Assembly (NCBI GenBank): GCA_965227645.1
Contig: OZ245773.1
Coordinates: 3,658,001-3,722,000, forward strand
Length of the DNA stretch: 64,000 nucleotides
Reading direction: 5' to 3'
From: Flavimaribacter sp024343425
Lineage (GTDB): Bacteria > Pseudomonadota > Alphaproteobacteria > Rhizobiales > Rhizobiaceae
The position numbers and the translations under genes are program-made. Below, piece by piece: positions 52,274 to 61,378 of this stretch (the first letter of the stretch is position 1; every line of letters starts with the position of its first letter). The notes beneath the pieces were generated by a model. The model saw only the letters and a list, made by a program, of their open reading frames with translations. It did not search any database and was not told the DNA's origin.

Positions 52274-54334
52274 TCAGACGTCGATAACCAGTGTGCCCGA
52301 GGGCTTGCGCCTGGCGACAGCGCCCGGATCGACAACAATGGTCGTGAATGAATTTTCAATGATCGCCGGCCCCTTGATCTCGACGCCTGGCTCGATAGAT
52401 TCGAATGGAAAGACCTTAGATTCGATCCATCCAGTGTCGCCGAAGTAAGTCTTTCTGGACCGCGGTTCACCGCTCTCTTCGTTGCTTGCAAGACGCAGCG
52501 CCGGAGTCTCCGAGAAGCTGCAGCTCACCTGCGCGGTCCAGCCGATGATCTCGATCGGAGAGGCCGGATCGGAAAACGAGAAAAGCGCCTTGTGGGCGGC
52601 ATGGAAATCTTCGATGAAACCATCGACATCGGCTTGTGTCGCCAGCGAATTGCCCCGCAGCGGCACCTCTATGTCCCAGACCTGGGTCGCATAGCGGGCG
52701 CTGACGCGGAACTCCGTTCGCGAGCCGAAGGAATTGGCACCGGGGCCCTCTGCAAATTCACGACAGCGCTCGCCAAGACCGTCGAGCACTTTTTGAGACC
52801 CTTCGTAGTTGAAATCCGCTGTCGTGGCGAAGAATGCGCCGTAGTATTCTGCCTTGAGGTCCGACATCAGCGCTCCGGCCGCCGACAGGGCTGCGCCCAC
52901 TTCCGGAATGACGAGCTGGCGGCATCCAAGCCGACGGGCGATCCGGACGGAATTCAGGCCCGCCGCGCCGCCGCCGCCGACCAGAACGACCTCCTGCGGA
53001 TCAATGCCCTGGTTTACCGTGATGTCATTAATCGCCTGGACCATGCATTCCGTGGCAATCGTAATGATCGCATCCGAGGCGGATGCGACGTCAAGACCGA
53101 GCGGTTCAGCGACCACCGTCCTGATCGCATTTTCCGCTGCGTCGAGATCAAGCGACATCGATCCGCCGAGAAAGAAATCAGGATCGATGTGGCCGAGCAA
53201 CAACGACGCGTCGGTGACCGTCGGCTGCGTTCCGCCTCTGCCATAGGCGACCGGCCCCGGATCCGAGCCCGCGCTTTGCGGACCTACATGCAGCAGACCG
53301 CCGCTGTCGATCCAGGCGATTGACCCCCCACCAGCTCCGACGCTTCTGACGTCTATCCAGGGAAGACCAATCATAATGCCGCGGTAGCGCGGCCCGATCC
53401 AGGTTTCGCGCGACGTCGGAATGCGGCCGTTTCGTACGATCGACACGTCATAGGTCGTGCCGCCGGTATCGGCTATGATCGCGTCCGAGATCCCGCTGTC
53501 CTGTGCGGCGAAAAAGCGACCGGCGACGGGCGCCATCGACGGGCCTGAATTGACGATGTGGATGGGAGCTTCGGCGGCGTCAGCCGCATCGATGACGCCG
53601 GCCTGCGACGTCAAGACCAGCGTGCGTCCATTGAATCCTGCGTCGCGTAATCGTCCCTCGAGCGACCGCATGTATCGGCCCATCATCGGCTTGAGCGAAG
53701 CGTCGACCACGACCGAGGAAGCACGGCGGAATTCGCGAATTGCCGGATTGAGCCGATGCGAGAGCGTGTAGGGCACATCCGGCAGATGTTCCTCGAGCAG
53801 CGCCGCTATCTGTTCTTCGTGATCGGAGTTGGCTATCGACCAGAGCAGGCAGACGCCGACGGCTTCCACCCGCTTTTCCTTCAATGCTTCGATGACGGTC
53901 AAAACAGCGTCCGTATCCAGCGGCTTGATCACAGAACCGTCCGCATAGATCCTTTCCGGCACCTCGAAGGTCAGCCTGCGCGGAACATAGGGTTCCGGAA
54001 ATTTCTGCGTGAAGTTGAACGTGTCGGCGCGGCCGCCTTCGCGCAGGACAAGCATGTCGCCGTGTCCTTCGGTGGTGATGAACGCCGTTTTCGCGGTCCG
54101 TCCCGTAATAATGGCATTGATGGCGTGGGTTGTGCCGTGAATGAGAATGCCGCCGCGGGACAACAACTCCTGGCGCGGCATGCCGAAGGCTTCGGCCGCA
54201 ACACCCAGCGCATCGAGAACGCCGGCTACCGGATCTTCCGGCGTCGTGCGCGCCTTGAACATGGAACAGCTGCCATCGTCGTTTTCGACGACGAGGTCGG
54301 TGAAAGTTCCGCCGGTATCAACTGCAAATCGCAT
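52274..54334 (-). CDS. hyuA: HyuA-type hydantoinase/oxoprolinase alpha subunit
   Basis: A 686-residue ATP-dependent HyuA-family protein. The N-terminal ATP-binding block is FAVDTGGTFTDLVVENDD; the second actin-like domain has VLVGGGGAAGLNSVRIARRL and DAIIADTGGTTYDVSIVRNG. The start chosen is the ATG at 54334, with GGA nine bases upstream; the frame extends to 54367 into the aminotransferase gene end. It pairs with HyuB encoded 18 bases downstream. Length and domain order are normal for N-methylhydantoinase/5-oxoprolinase-type alpha subunits. Confidence 0.9.
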   Translation of the reverse strand: MRFAVDTGGTFTDLVVENDDGSCSMFKARTTPEDPVAGVLDALGVAAEAFGMPRQELLSRGGILIHGTTHAINAIITGRTAKTAFITTEGHGDMLVLREGGRADTFNFTQKFPEPYVPRRLTFEVPERIYADGSVIKPLDTDAVLTVIEALKEKRVEAVGVCLLWSIANSDHEEQIAALLEEHLPDVPYTLSHRLNPAIREFRRASSVVVDASLKPMMGRYMRSLEGRLRDAGFNGRTLVLTSQAGVIDAADAAEAPIHIVNSGPSMAPVAGRFFAAQDSGISDAIIADTGGTTYDVSIVRNGRIPTSRETWIGPRYRGIMIGLPWIDVRSVGAGGGSIAWIDSGGLLHVGPQSAGSDPGPVAYGRGGTQPTVTDASLLLGHIDPDFFLGGSMSLDLDAAENAIRTVVAEPLGLDVASASDAIITIATECMVQAINDITVNQGIDPQEVVLVGGGGAAGLNSVRIARRLGCRQLVIPEVGAALSAAGALMSDLKAEYYGAFFATTADFNYEGSQKVLDGLGERCREFAEGPGANSFGSRTEFRVSARYATQVWDIEVPLRGNSLATQADVDGFIEDFHAAHKALFSFSDPASPIEIIGWTAQVSCSFSETPALRLASNEESGEPRSRKTYFGDTGWIESKVFPFESIEPGVEIKGPAIIENSFTTIVVDPGAVARRKPSGTLVIDV

Positions 54335-54356
54335 CTTCGTCCGTATCCAGTGTCTT

Positions 54357-55712
54357 CTAGGGTGCAATCGTGGTTTCTATGTCGAGTGCATCGCGCCAGC
54401 GCGTCGACCGAGCGCGCATGGCGTCCCGAAACGTGTCGACTTCCGCGTCTCCGATCGGCAACGACAATGCGATCAGGCCGCGGCGCGCGAGGTAGACGCC
54501 ATCCTCGAGCAGATCGAGGAATACGAGTTCGCGTATGGCAGGATCACAGGCCGCCAGATCATCCGGGCTGTTCGGCGTGTCAGGCGTCGGATGCAGGCCG
54601 ATGAGCGAACCGAGGCCAGTCGCCACAAACGGCAGACCCGTTTCGCGAAACAGCCGATTGAGAGCCTCCCGCAGCGCGTCTCCGCGCGCGTTTAGCGCTT
54701 GCGCGGCCTCCGGCGTATAAACCTCGCTCAGCGCGGCGACGCCGGCGGCCATGGTCAGCACATTGTTGTTGAACGTACCGGCGTGCGGCAGCGCTCCCGG
54801 ACGAGCGGGATCGAACAGGTCCATGATATCGGAGCGACCGCCAAAAGCACCGAAGGACATGCCGCCGCCGATATATTTCCCCAGTGTCGTCAGATCCGGG
54901 CGTATATCGAGTTGCTGCTGGCGGCCGCCGGAAGACAATCTGGACGTCATGACTTCGTCGAAGATCAAGAGGGAGCCTGTAGCGGTCGTTTCGCTGCGCA
55001 GCATCGCGAGAAACTCCGGATCCCCCGGAATACAGCCCGCCGAACCCTGCATCGGCTCCACCAGAACCGCAGCGAGATCATCTCCTTGCTGGCGGATCAG
55101 CTTCTGCGTTTCCTCGAACCCGTTGAAAGGCGCTATTATGAAGTGATGGGGCACATTTACCGGAGAGCCGGCGCCGCCGCCGAAAGTCAGAAGACTGCCG
55201 TGATAAGCGCCGTCGAAGACGAGTATCTTCTCCCGCCTTGTAAAAGCCTTCGCCAGCGCGATCGCCAGCAGATTGGCTTCGGTTCCCGAATTGGCGAAGC
55301 GCACGCGCTCGATAGAGGGAAAACGCGAACACACGAGATCGCCGAGCCTGGCCTCGAGGGGACCGTGGCCTCCGAGATTGATGCCGTTGCCCATTGCGCC
55401 GATGACGGCTTGCCTGATCACCGGGTCGGAATGGCCAAAGATGCCGGCGGTGAATTCTCCAAGAAAATCGACATATCGATGGCCGTCGGCGTCTTCCAGC
55501 CAGCACCCCTCCCCGCTGACAAAGGTAAGCGGAAAGGGATCGTAATAGAGCACCGTCCTGGTGTTTCCGCCTGGCAGGAACCGCGAGGCCCGTCCGTGCA
55601 GCTTGAGGCTTTCCGGGTTTCGGTCGATGAACCTCTGCCGCGCATCGACCAGCGCTTCGTCGAGAGCCGAGTAGTTCGGAATTTTGTGACCGGCGGTTGG
55701 GTCGGACGACAT
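54357..55712 (-). CDS. Class III PLP aminotransferase (glutamate-1-semialdehyde-like)
   Basis: A 451-residue PLP enzyme related to glutamate-1-semialdehyde aminomutase. The substrate entry region has RASRFLPGGNTRTVLYY; the glycine-rich phosphate loop is FANSGTEANLLAIALAKAF. The Asp of the cofactor site is in LLIFDEVMTSRL, and the catalytic Lys in TLGKYIGGGMSFGAFGG. The ATG at 55712 has GAGGTGAT upstream. Being in a catabolic operon, it more likely transaminates or isomerises a beta- or omega-amino acid than makes tetrapyrrole precursors. Its partner may be the leucine-type dehydrogenase encoded at 62077. Confidence 0.9.
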   Translation of the reverse strand: MSSDPTAGHKIPNYSALDEALVDARQRFIDRNPESLKLHGRASRFLPGGNTRTVLYYDPFPLTFVSGEGCWLEDADGHRYVDFLGEFTAGIFGHSDPVIRQAVIGAMGNGINLGGHGPLEARLGDLVCSRFPSIERVRFANSGTEANLLAIALAKAFTRREKILVFDGAYHGSLLTFGGGAGSPVNVPHHFIIAPFNGFEETQKLIRQQGDDLAAVLVEPMQGSAGCIPGDPEFLAMLRSETTATGSLLIFDEVMTSRLSSGGRQQQLDIRPDLTTLGKYIGGGMSFGAFGGRSDIMDLFDPARPGALPHAGTFNNNVLTMAAGVAALSEVYTPEAAQALNARGDALREALNRLFRETGLPFVATGLGSLIGLHPTPDTPNSPDDLAACDPAIRELVFLDLLEDGVYLARRGLIALSLPIGDAEVDTFRDAMRARSTRWRDALDIETTIAP

Positions 55713-55722
55713 GCAAATCACC

Positions 55723-57030
55723 TCAATCGAACAATAGGTTTGGGAGCCATGTGGCCGTCTGTGGAACAAGCATGACGATCAGCAGGACAAGCAGCTTAAG
55801 TGACAGGAAAGGTGCAATGGACCGGTATATGTCGAGCATCGTGATGCCGGGCGGCGCCACCGCCTTCAGATAGAACAGTGCGAACCCGTAGGGCGGCGTT
55901 TGAACGGCAATCCCCATGTTGAGAATCATCAGGATTCCGAACCAGATCGGATCGTAGCCCAGTGCAACTGCAATAGGTGTGTAGAGCGGCGCACAAACGA
56001 TGACGATGATCATCTCGTCGATTATCAGCCCGAGAAGAATCATCGACAACTGCATGGTCAGGATAATGGCGAAGGGCGGAAGATCCGACTCGACAGTGAA
56101 CCGGGTGAGCATGCGCCCGGCCCCCATCAACAGGTGAAAATTCGAGAAGACAGCCGCGCCAAGCACAATCCAGGCGACGACCGTCGTAAGCTGACCGGCC
56201 TCCAGGCTCGCTTCCTTCAGAACACGCCACGTCAACTGACCGTAGACCAGAGCCACCAGCAATGCTCCGACCGCTCCCATGCCACCGGCTTCTGTCGGGG
56301 TGGCCACGCCCAGCAGAATTGTGCCGAGCGTGCACAATATGAGCAGGAAGGCGACACCGCCGTCGCGAACGGCGAGCGCCTTGTCCTTGCGGGACGGTCG
56401 GATATCGATTGCCGGACCCGCTTCCGGATTTCTCCAGCAGACGAATACGACATAGGCCACGAACAGCACGATCAGGATAAATGCGGGAATGAGGGCGCCG
56501 GCAAAGAGTTTTCCGATCGAGGTGTTCGTTGTGGCGCCGAAAATGATCATTGGAACACTGGGCGGTATCAGGATACCTAGGCTTCCCGCCGCCATCACGA
56601 CGCCGAGTGCAAGCCGCCGGTCGTAACCACGCTGCAGCATCGGCTGCAGTGCGACTGAACCGGCGGTCATGATGCCTGCACCGATGATGCCGACCATGGC
56701 GCCGATCATGCTGCACACCCCGATGACGCCGATCGCAAGGCCGCCTCTCACCCGTCCCGACAGAACATAGGCGGCGTGGAACATCGATTCGCCCAACCCC
56801 GAGCGAACCAGCATCTGACCCATGAAGATGAAAAGCGGAATTGACAGCAGGATGAAGTTTGTCACCGAGTTCAAACCGGTGCTCGGTATCAGCTTGTAGG
56901 CCTGCGGTCCCCAGGTGAACGTAGCGAAGCCCATTGCGACAGCCCCGAGGCCGAAACCCACGGGGACACCGAGAGCAAACACGACCAGAACACTCGCAAA
57001 CAGAAAGATCGTGAGAACCTCGATACTCAT
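55723..57030 (-). CDS. dctM: TRAP transporter large permease DctM
   Basis: A 435-residue DctM-type protein with about 12 hydrophobic segments, including LVVFALGVPVGFGLGAVAMGF, GILIPPSVPMIIFGATTNTSIGKLF and the C-terminal LMILNMGIAVQTPPYGFALFYLKAVAP. The start is the ATG at 57030, which overlaps the DctQ stop by four bases (ATGA); a longer frame to 57153 lies within the DctQ gene. With DctQ and DctP it forms a sodium-driven importer for carboxylates. Confidence 0.93.
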   Translation of the reverse strand: MSIEVLTIFLFASVLVVFALGVPVGFGLGAVAMGFATFTWGPQAYKLIPSTGLNSVTNFILLSIPLFIFMGQMLVRSGLGESMFHAAYVLSGRVRGGLAIGVIGVCSMIGAMVGIIGAGIMTAGSVALQPMLQRGYDRRLALGVVMAAGSLGILIPPSVPMIIFGATTNTSIGKLFAGALIPAFILIVLFVAYVVFVCWRNPEAGPAIDIRPSRKDKALAVRDGGVAFLLILCTLGTILLGVATPTEAGGMGAVGALLVALVYGQLTWRVLKEASLEAGQLTTVVAWIVLGAAVFSNFHLLMGAGRMLTRFTVESDLPPFAIILTMQLSMILLGLIIDEMIIVIVCAPLYTPIAVALGYDPIWFGILMILNMGIAVQTPPYGFALFYLKAVAPPGITMLDIYRSIAPFLSLKLLVLLIVMLVPQTATWLPNLLFD

Positions 57031-57533
57031 GATTCGGAGGCTCCGTCGGCAAGAATTGTCACCGCCTTGATCATGTTCGACAGCAGTTGCACCAGGATCG
57101 CCGTGGCGCCAACCACGATCGGGGCCAGGAACAGGATGAGCGGGGGAGCCCATTCAGTCGGTCGGCGCGATCCCGTCTCGAGCGCATCGAGCGCAACCAG
57201 GCCGACCTGCCAGACCACGAGCGCCATGAAAAACGCGATGATTGGCGCTCCGACGATATCGAGGATTGCGCGCCCCTTTTCGGAAAAGCGGGAATAGAAG
57301 ATGTCTACCCTGATGTGCGAGTCGCGCTTCATCGCGAACGCGCCGCCAAGCATTCCGACCCATGCATAAATCATGAGCGCACTGTCATAGACCCAGATCG
57401 TCGGCGCAGAGAAAAGATATCTCGCCACGACCTCGATGGCTATGACCAGGACCATGACCGGCATGAGCAGCGTGAGCAGGCGCCCACTCAACTCGCTCAG
57501 CCGGTCTATGGTCCGTGCCAGGGAGGACAGCAT
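57027..57533 (-). CDS. dctQ: TRAP transporter small permease DctQ
   Basis: About 168 residues with four hydrophobic helices and the DctQ-type motif WVGMLGGAFAMKRDSHIRVDIFYSRF, including the RDSHIRVD stretch. The start may be the ATG at 57533 or the GTG at 57557; the ATG gives a typical N-terminus (LARTIDRLSELSGRLLTLLM). The gene overlaps the DctM start, so it is translated with it. It links DctP-bound substrate to the DctM channel. Confidence 0.9.
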   Translation of the reverse strand: MLSSLARTIDRLSELSGRLLTLLMPVMVLVIAIEVVARYLFSAPTIWVYDSALMIYAWVGMLGGAFAMKRDSHIRVDIFYSRFSEKGRAILDIVGAPIIAFFMALVVWQVGLVALDALETGSRRPTEWAPPLILFLAPIVVGATAILVQLLSNMIKAVTILADGASES

Positions 57534-57549
57534 CACGATCTCGCCTGCC

Positions 57550-58572
57550 TCAAGCACCTATCGCAGCGAGATAGTCACGCTGGACATCGATCAGTTTCTT
57601 CGAAAACGGATCGGCTTCCGCATACTCTTCCCACACCGCAGCTGCCGCCTTTTTCCATTCCTGCCGATCTGCATCAGAGGGCGGTTCGGTGAAGGTGGCG
57701 CCAGCGGCCTCCATTTCAGCGACCGCGCCGGCCACTGTCGTGATCGAGAGCCCGACATGCCCGAAACAATGTTCGACCTGTGCGACTTGAAGCAGCGACT
57801 GAAGGTCCGCCGGCAGAGATTCGAAAGCCTGCCGGTTGACGATCGTCGGTGCAACCTGGGCGCCTGATAGCGGCACTGGATAGAGATACTTGGCCTGCTC
57901 GTACCATTTCCCGTCGCGGTAATCGATCAGGTTGGAACTTGCGCAACCGTCGATCACCCCGGTCGCAAGACTCGTATAGACTTCCGAAAAGGCCATCGTC
58001 ACCGGAGCCACCCCGAGCTGGCGCATCTGGTTGCCATAGGCTCCCGGCGAACGCAGTTTCATGCCCTTTAGATCGGAAAGCGCATTGATAGGCTCCTTGG
58101 TGAGAACATACACGCCGGGCTGGATGCACGGTCCGAGGTGAACCAGCCCCTGGCTGCCATAGGCTTCATCGAGAACCGGCGCCCATCCGCCCATCGAGAA
58201 CAGCGTGTAAAGCTGGTCATAACGCTCGGGACCACCGGGCAGTCCGAGCTCGACGACGCCGGACGGCATTTCTCCGGCATGCAGAGCCATGTAGGGCGAA
58301 CCCATTTCGACGAGACCGCTTTTGGCCGCGGCGAAGACCTCCGTCGCGCCGACACCTTCCCCGTCATACACGACGTCGATGACGAGACGGCCGCCGGAAG
58401 CTGATTCAACGCGTTTTGCGAATGCATCATAGGCGACGCCGAACGAAACGCCTCGGGGATACAATGTCGCCATGCGCCAGCGAAAAGTCTGCTGGGCGAT
58501 GGCTGGCGTGGCCAACGCAGTGCCGGCGGCGGCGCCGACGACAGTCATTCCAAGGAAATTGCGTCTGTTCAT
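57550..58572 (-). CDS. dctP: TRAP transporter solute-binding protein DctP
   Basis: A 340-residue DctP-family binding protein with a Tat-like signal (MNRRNFLGMTVVGAAAGTA). The FRWRMATLYPRGVSFGVAYD and AFAKRVESASGGRLVIDVVYDGEGVG blocks, and the substrate-contact region LSDLKGMKLRSPGAYGNQM with its conserved Arg, are present. The start is the ATG at 58572 with AAGGAG upstream; a longer frame to 58704 lies inside the BKACE gene. It collects a carboxylate in the periplasm for DctQM. Confidence 0.92.
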   Translation of the reverse strand: MNRRNFLGMTVVGAAAGTALATPAIAQQTFRWRMATLYPRGVSFGVAYDAFAKRVESASGGRLVIDVVYDGEGVGATEVFAAAKSGLVEMGSPYMALHAGEMPSGVVELGLPGGPERYDQLYTLFSMGGWAPVLDEAYGSQGLVHLGPCIQPGVYVLTKEPINALSDLKGMKLRSPGAYGNQMRQLGVAPVTMAFSEVYTSLATGVIDGCASSNLIDYRDGKWYEQAKYLYPVPLSGAQVAPTIVNRQAFESLPADLQSLLQVAQVEHCFGHVGLSITTVAGAVAEMEAAGATFTEPPSDADRQEWKKAAAAVWEEYAEADPFSKKLIDVQRDYLAAIGA

Positions 58573-58615
58573 GATCCAACTCCTTTGCTGAGTGATTGAA
58601 AAGATCGGGATCCTT

Positions 58616-59545
58616 CTAGAACCCGACCATGTCTCCTCCCTTGAGGTTGAGGATTTCCCGTGCTTCGTCCGGCGTCGCCACTTCCAGGCCGAGCGCTTCC
58701 ACAATCATGCGAATCTTGCGCACCTGCTCCGCGTTCGACTTCGCCAGCTGCCCGCGACCGATATAGAGAGAGTCCTCAAGCCCGACGCGCACATTTCCAC
58801 CCAGAAGCGCCGACTGCGTCAGGAACGCCATCTGCTGCTTGCCGATGCCGAACGCCGAAAGACGATAGTCCGAACCGAAGAGCCGGTCGGCCACCTGCTT
58901 GAAATAGACAAGGTTCTCCAGATCCCCGCCGACGCCGCCGGAAATCCCGAAGATGCCCTGGATGAAGTACGGCGGCTTCACCAGACCGCGATCGACGAAC
59001 ATCTTGAGGTTATACAGATGGCCGATATCGTAGCATTCGAACTCGAAGCGCGTGCCGTATTCCTGTCCGACCTCTATCATGATGCGCTCGATCATCTCGA
59101 ACGTGTTCGGATAGATCATCTTCCACGTGCTTTCGATGTAGTCCTTTTCCCAGTCGTGCTTCCATTCGGTGTATTTCTTGCCGAGCTGAGCGACCGAAAA
59201 GTTCATCGATCCCATGTTGAGGCTCGTGACTTCAGGCTTCGCGCGATGAGCCGGCGCCAGCCTTTCATCTAGAGTCATGCCCAGCCCACCGCCTGTCGTC
59301 AGATTGAGTACGGCGTTCGTCGCCTGCTTGATCCTTGGCAGGAACTGCATGAAGAGCTCGGGATCCTGCGACGGCTTGCCTGTCTCGGGATCACGCGCAT
59401 GCAGATGGATGATCGCGGCCCCCGCTTCCGAAGCCTCGATCGCGGAAGCCGCGATTTCGCCTGGCGTGATTGGCAAATGCGGAGACATCGTTGGCGTGTG
59501 AATACCGCCGGTGACCGCGCAGGTGATGATAACCTTGTTACTCAT
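58616..59545 (-). CDS. BKACE (DUF849) beta-keto acid cleavage enzyme
   Basis: A 309-residue BKACE-family enzyme: KVIITCAVTGGIHTPTMSPH opens the barrel, AAIIHLHARDPETGKPSQDP carries the zinc histidines, and YFIQGIFGISGGVGG and GGNVRVGLEDSLYIGRGQLA are active-site blocks. It should cleave a beta-keto acid with acetyl-CoA to acetoacetate and a CoA ester, as in carnitine degradation (dehydrocarnitine cleavage). The preceding gene encodes a 3-hydroxyacid dehydrogenase that could supply the keto acid. It is only distantly similar to the BKACE enzyme at 7737. Confidence 0.92.
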   Translation of the reverse strand: MSNKVIITCAVTGGIHTPTMSPHLPITPGEIAASAIEASEAGAAIIHLHARDPETGKPSQDPELFMQFLPRIKQATNAVLNLTTGGGLGMTLDERLAPAHRAKPEVTSLNMGSMNFSVAQLGKKYTEWKHDWEKDYIESTWKMIYPNTFEMIERIMIEVGQEYGTRFEFECYDIGHLYNLKMFVDRGLVKPPYFIQGIFGISGGVGGDLENLVYFKQVADRLFGSDYRLSAFGIGKQQMAFLTQSALLGGNVRVGLEDSLYIGRGQLAKSNAEQVRKIRMIVEALGLEVATPDEAREILNLKGGDMVGF

Positions 59546-59551
59546 GAGCTG

Positions 59552-60490
59552 TTACCTGTTGTCCAAACTGTTCTTGAGCGCGAGCAATTGCATCAACGCC
59601 TTGTCGCGCCAGCGCATTCGATCTCGGATGTCTTCAGACTCCACAGCCGCCCGGCGGCACTGCTCGATTTCCTTAAGAGCGCTTTCCGGCCAAGGCCTCG
59701 TGACGAGAAGCTCTTTCCCCATTTGCTGATAGTAGCGGCCGTAGCGCATGGCGTAGTCGAGGAAACCATCGGGAGCGTTCATGTCCATCGTCTCGAAAGG
59801 CCCCATGATCGCCCAGCGCAGGCCGAGGCTGTGCTTCACCACCGCGTCGAGATCGTCCGGCGAAATCACGCCATCCGCCACAAGGGCCACGGACTCATTG
59901 ACCAGCGCCGTCTGCAGACGGTTCATGACGAATCCGACGATTTCCTTTTGGACGACGACCGGAACCTGACCGACTGAAACAAGAATTTCGCAAACCCTGG
60001 CGACGCACTCGGCGTCGTTCCAGGGCGCTGGCGCCACTTCGACGACCGGCATCAAATGCGGAGGATTGGCCGGATGCGCGACGATGCAACGCGCCCTACC
60101 GGGCACATCGGCGAGGAAGCTGCTTCCAGGCATTGTGCTCGTCGAACTTCCGACAAAAGTATCGGCTGGCGCCACTTCGTCCATGGCCTTGAAGATCGCA
60201 TTCTTGATTTCGAGATCTTCGGGAAGGCTTTCCTGAACATAGGATGCGTTGCCGACTGCATCTTCCAGATTTTCGCTGACACTGACTGAGGCCTTGGCCT
60301 CCTCCGGGTTGTCGACCATCCCGAGCGCGGCAAGATCTTCGAGCGCATCCGAGACGAACTCGCGCGCGGCCTCGCTGGCGGACCGATCGCGATCCCAAAG
60401 TCGGACCCGCCAACCGGAGCGAGCGAACACGACAGCCCATCCCCTGCCGATTAGGCCCGTACCGACAATCGCGACGGAAGGCGCGGTCAT
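59552..60490 (-). CDS. 3-hydroxyacyl-CoA/3-hydroxyacid dehydrogenase (lambda-crystallin type)
   Basis: A 312-residue NAD-dependent dehydrogenase. The nucleotide motif is VAIVGTGLIGRGWAVVFARS, the catalytic His and Glu lie in CIVAHPANPPHLMPVVEVAP, and EIVGFVMNRLQTALVNES with MGPFETMDMNAPDG fit the lambda-crystallin/L-gulonate 3-dehydrogenase subgroup. Carnitine dehydrogenase is a more distant relative. It would oxidise a free beta-hydroxy acid to the beta-keto acid used by the BKACE enzyme encoded next. The ATG at 60490 has GGAGG seven bases upstream and lies two bases after the SDR stop. Confidence 0.9.
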   Translation of the reverse strand: MTAPSVAIVGTGLIGRGWAVVFARSGWRVRLWDRDRSASEAAREFVSDALEDLAALGMVDNPEEAKASVSVSENLEDAVGNASYVQESLPEDLEIKNAIFKAMDEVAPADTFVGSSTSTMPGSSFLADVPGRARCIVAHPANPPHLMPVVEVAPAPWNDAECVARVCEILVSVGQVPVVVQKEIVGFVMNRLQTALVNESVALVADGVISPDDLDAVVKHSLGLRWAIMGPFETMDMNAPDGFLDYAMRYGRYYQQMGKELLVTRPWPESALKEIEQCRRAAVESEDIRDRMRWRDKALMQLLALKNSLDNR

Positions 60491-60492
60491 GC

Positions 60493-61272
60493 TTATTCCT
60501 CCCACTCGACATTGCCGTCGACGCCGATGAACTGGCCCGAGACATGTTTGCCGTGAGGGGATGCAAGAAATTCAATCATCGCCGAGATGTCCTCGGGATC
60601 GATCAGCGTCCTCATCGAAACGTAACGAAGCATCGCGGCGGCAAGCTCTTCGGGGTCCATTCCGAGCGCGTTGGCCTTAGCGTCGATGACGCGCTGTATC
60701 CGGTCACCGCGGATCGGGCCGGGCAAAATCGCATTGACGCGAATGCCGTCCGGGCCAAGTTCCCGGGCAAGATTCATGGTCAGGCTCAAAACCGCGCCCT
60801 TGCTGACAACGTAAGGAAGGCGCAGCGGAAGCCCGACCTTTGCGCTGCCCGACGACACGTTCACGATCAGACCGCTTTTCTGCGCCTTCATCAAAGGGAT
60901 AGCGGAGCGGGCGAACAGGAAATGGCTGGTCACGTTGACCCGCAGCGACTCGTTCCAGTCATCGAGGGAGAGATCCTCCGCGCGACAGGTCGGACCGGCG
61001 ATTCCGATATTGTTTATCAATACGTCGAGGCCGCCGGCGTTTTGCGTCACGATGTTAAAGATTTCCAGGACTGAGCCTTCATCTCCCGCATCCCCTGGGA
61101 CCGAGACAATGCCCTCGCAATCTGCTTCGAGCGCCTTCACGGCGTCCGCGTCCACATCCGAAACGAAGACCTGCGCCCCGCCCGCGGCAAACCGTCTTGC
61201 AGTGATATTTCCCAGTCCGCCGCCCGCAGCATTAACGAGCACGCGCAACCCTTTCAGATAGTCGCGATCCAC
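60493..61272 (-). CDS. Short-chain dehydrogenase/reductase
   Basis: A 259-residue SDR and the first gene of operon E. The cofactor loop, normally TGxxxGIG, reads NAAGGGLGNITARRF: the first Thr is replaced by Asn and the last Ile by Leu. Catalytic Ser (SSGSAKVGLPL) and Tyr-Lys (YVVSKGAVLSL) remain. The start is GTG with GAGGCGG upstream. It may act as a dehydrogenase for a hydroxy acid of the pathway, or as a stereo-inverting partner of the 3-hydroxyacid dehydrogenase encoded next. It diverges from the GntR regulator. Confidence 0.9.
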   Translation of the reverse strand: MDRDYLKGLRVLVNAAGGGLGNITARRFAAGGAQVFVSDVDADAVKALEADCEGIVSVPGDAGDEGSVLEIFNIVTQNAGGLDVLINNIGIAGPTCRAEDLSLDDWNESLRVNVTSHFLFARSAIPLMKAQKSGLIVNVSSGSAKVGLPLRLPYVVSKGAVLSLTMNLARELGPDGIRVNAILPGPIRGDRIQRVIDAKANALGMDPEELAAAMLRYVSMRTLIDPEDISAMIEFLASPHGKHVSGQFIGVDGNVEWEE

Positions 61273-61302
61273 GAAGTTTCCGCCTCTGGCCCCTCTTGTA
61301 TT

Positions 61303-61356
61303 TCTGATATAGCACTTTATGTCGTTGGCAGATGACTGTCAATCTGATATTTCAGA
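61303..61356. promoter_or_regulatory. Candidate GntR operator pair (TCTGATAT repeats)
   Basis: TCTGATAT occurs at 61303-61310 and again at 61343-61350, 40 bases apart. The second copy is part of an inverted repeat TCTGA-TATT-TCAGA (61343-61356). They lie in the 106-base gap between operon E and the GntR gene, just upstream of the latter's start, and are the best candidates for its binding sites. Confidence 0.4.
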
Positions 61357-61378
61357 ATTACCGAGGAGGCGATTCGTC

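Noticed and set aside
55796..57052. 418-codon frame overlapping DctM in another frame
   Set aside because: The overlapping frame encodes a clear DctM with hydrophobic helices; this one is Arg- and His-rich and lacks membrane segments.
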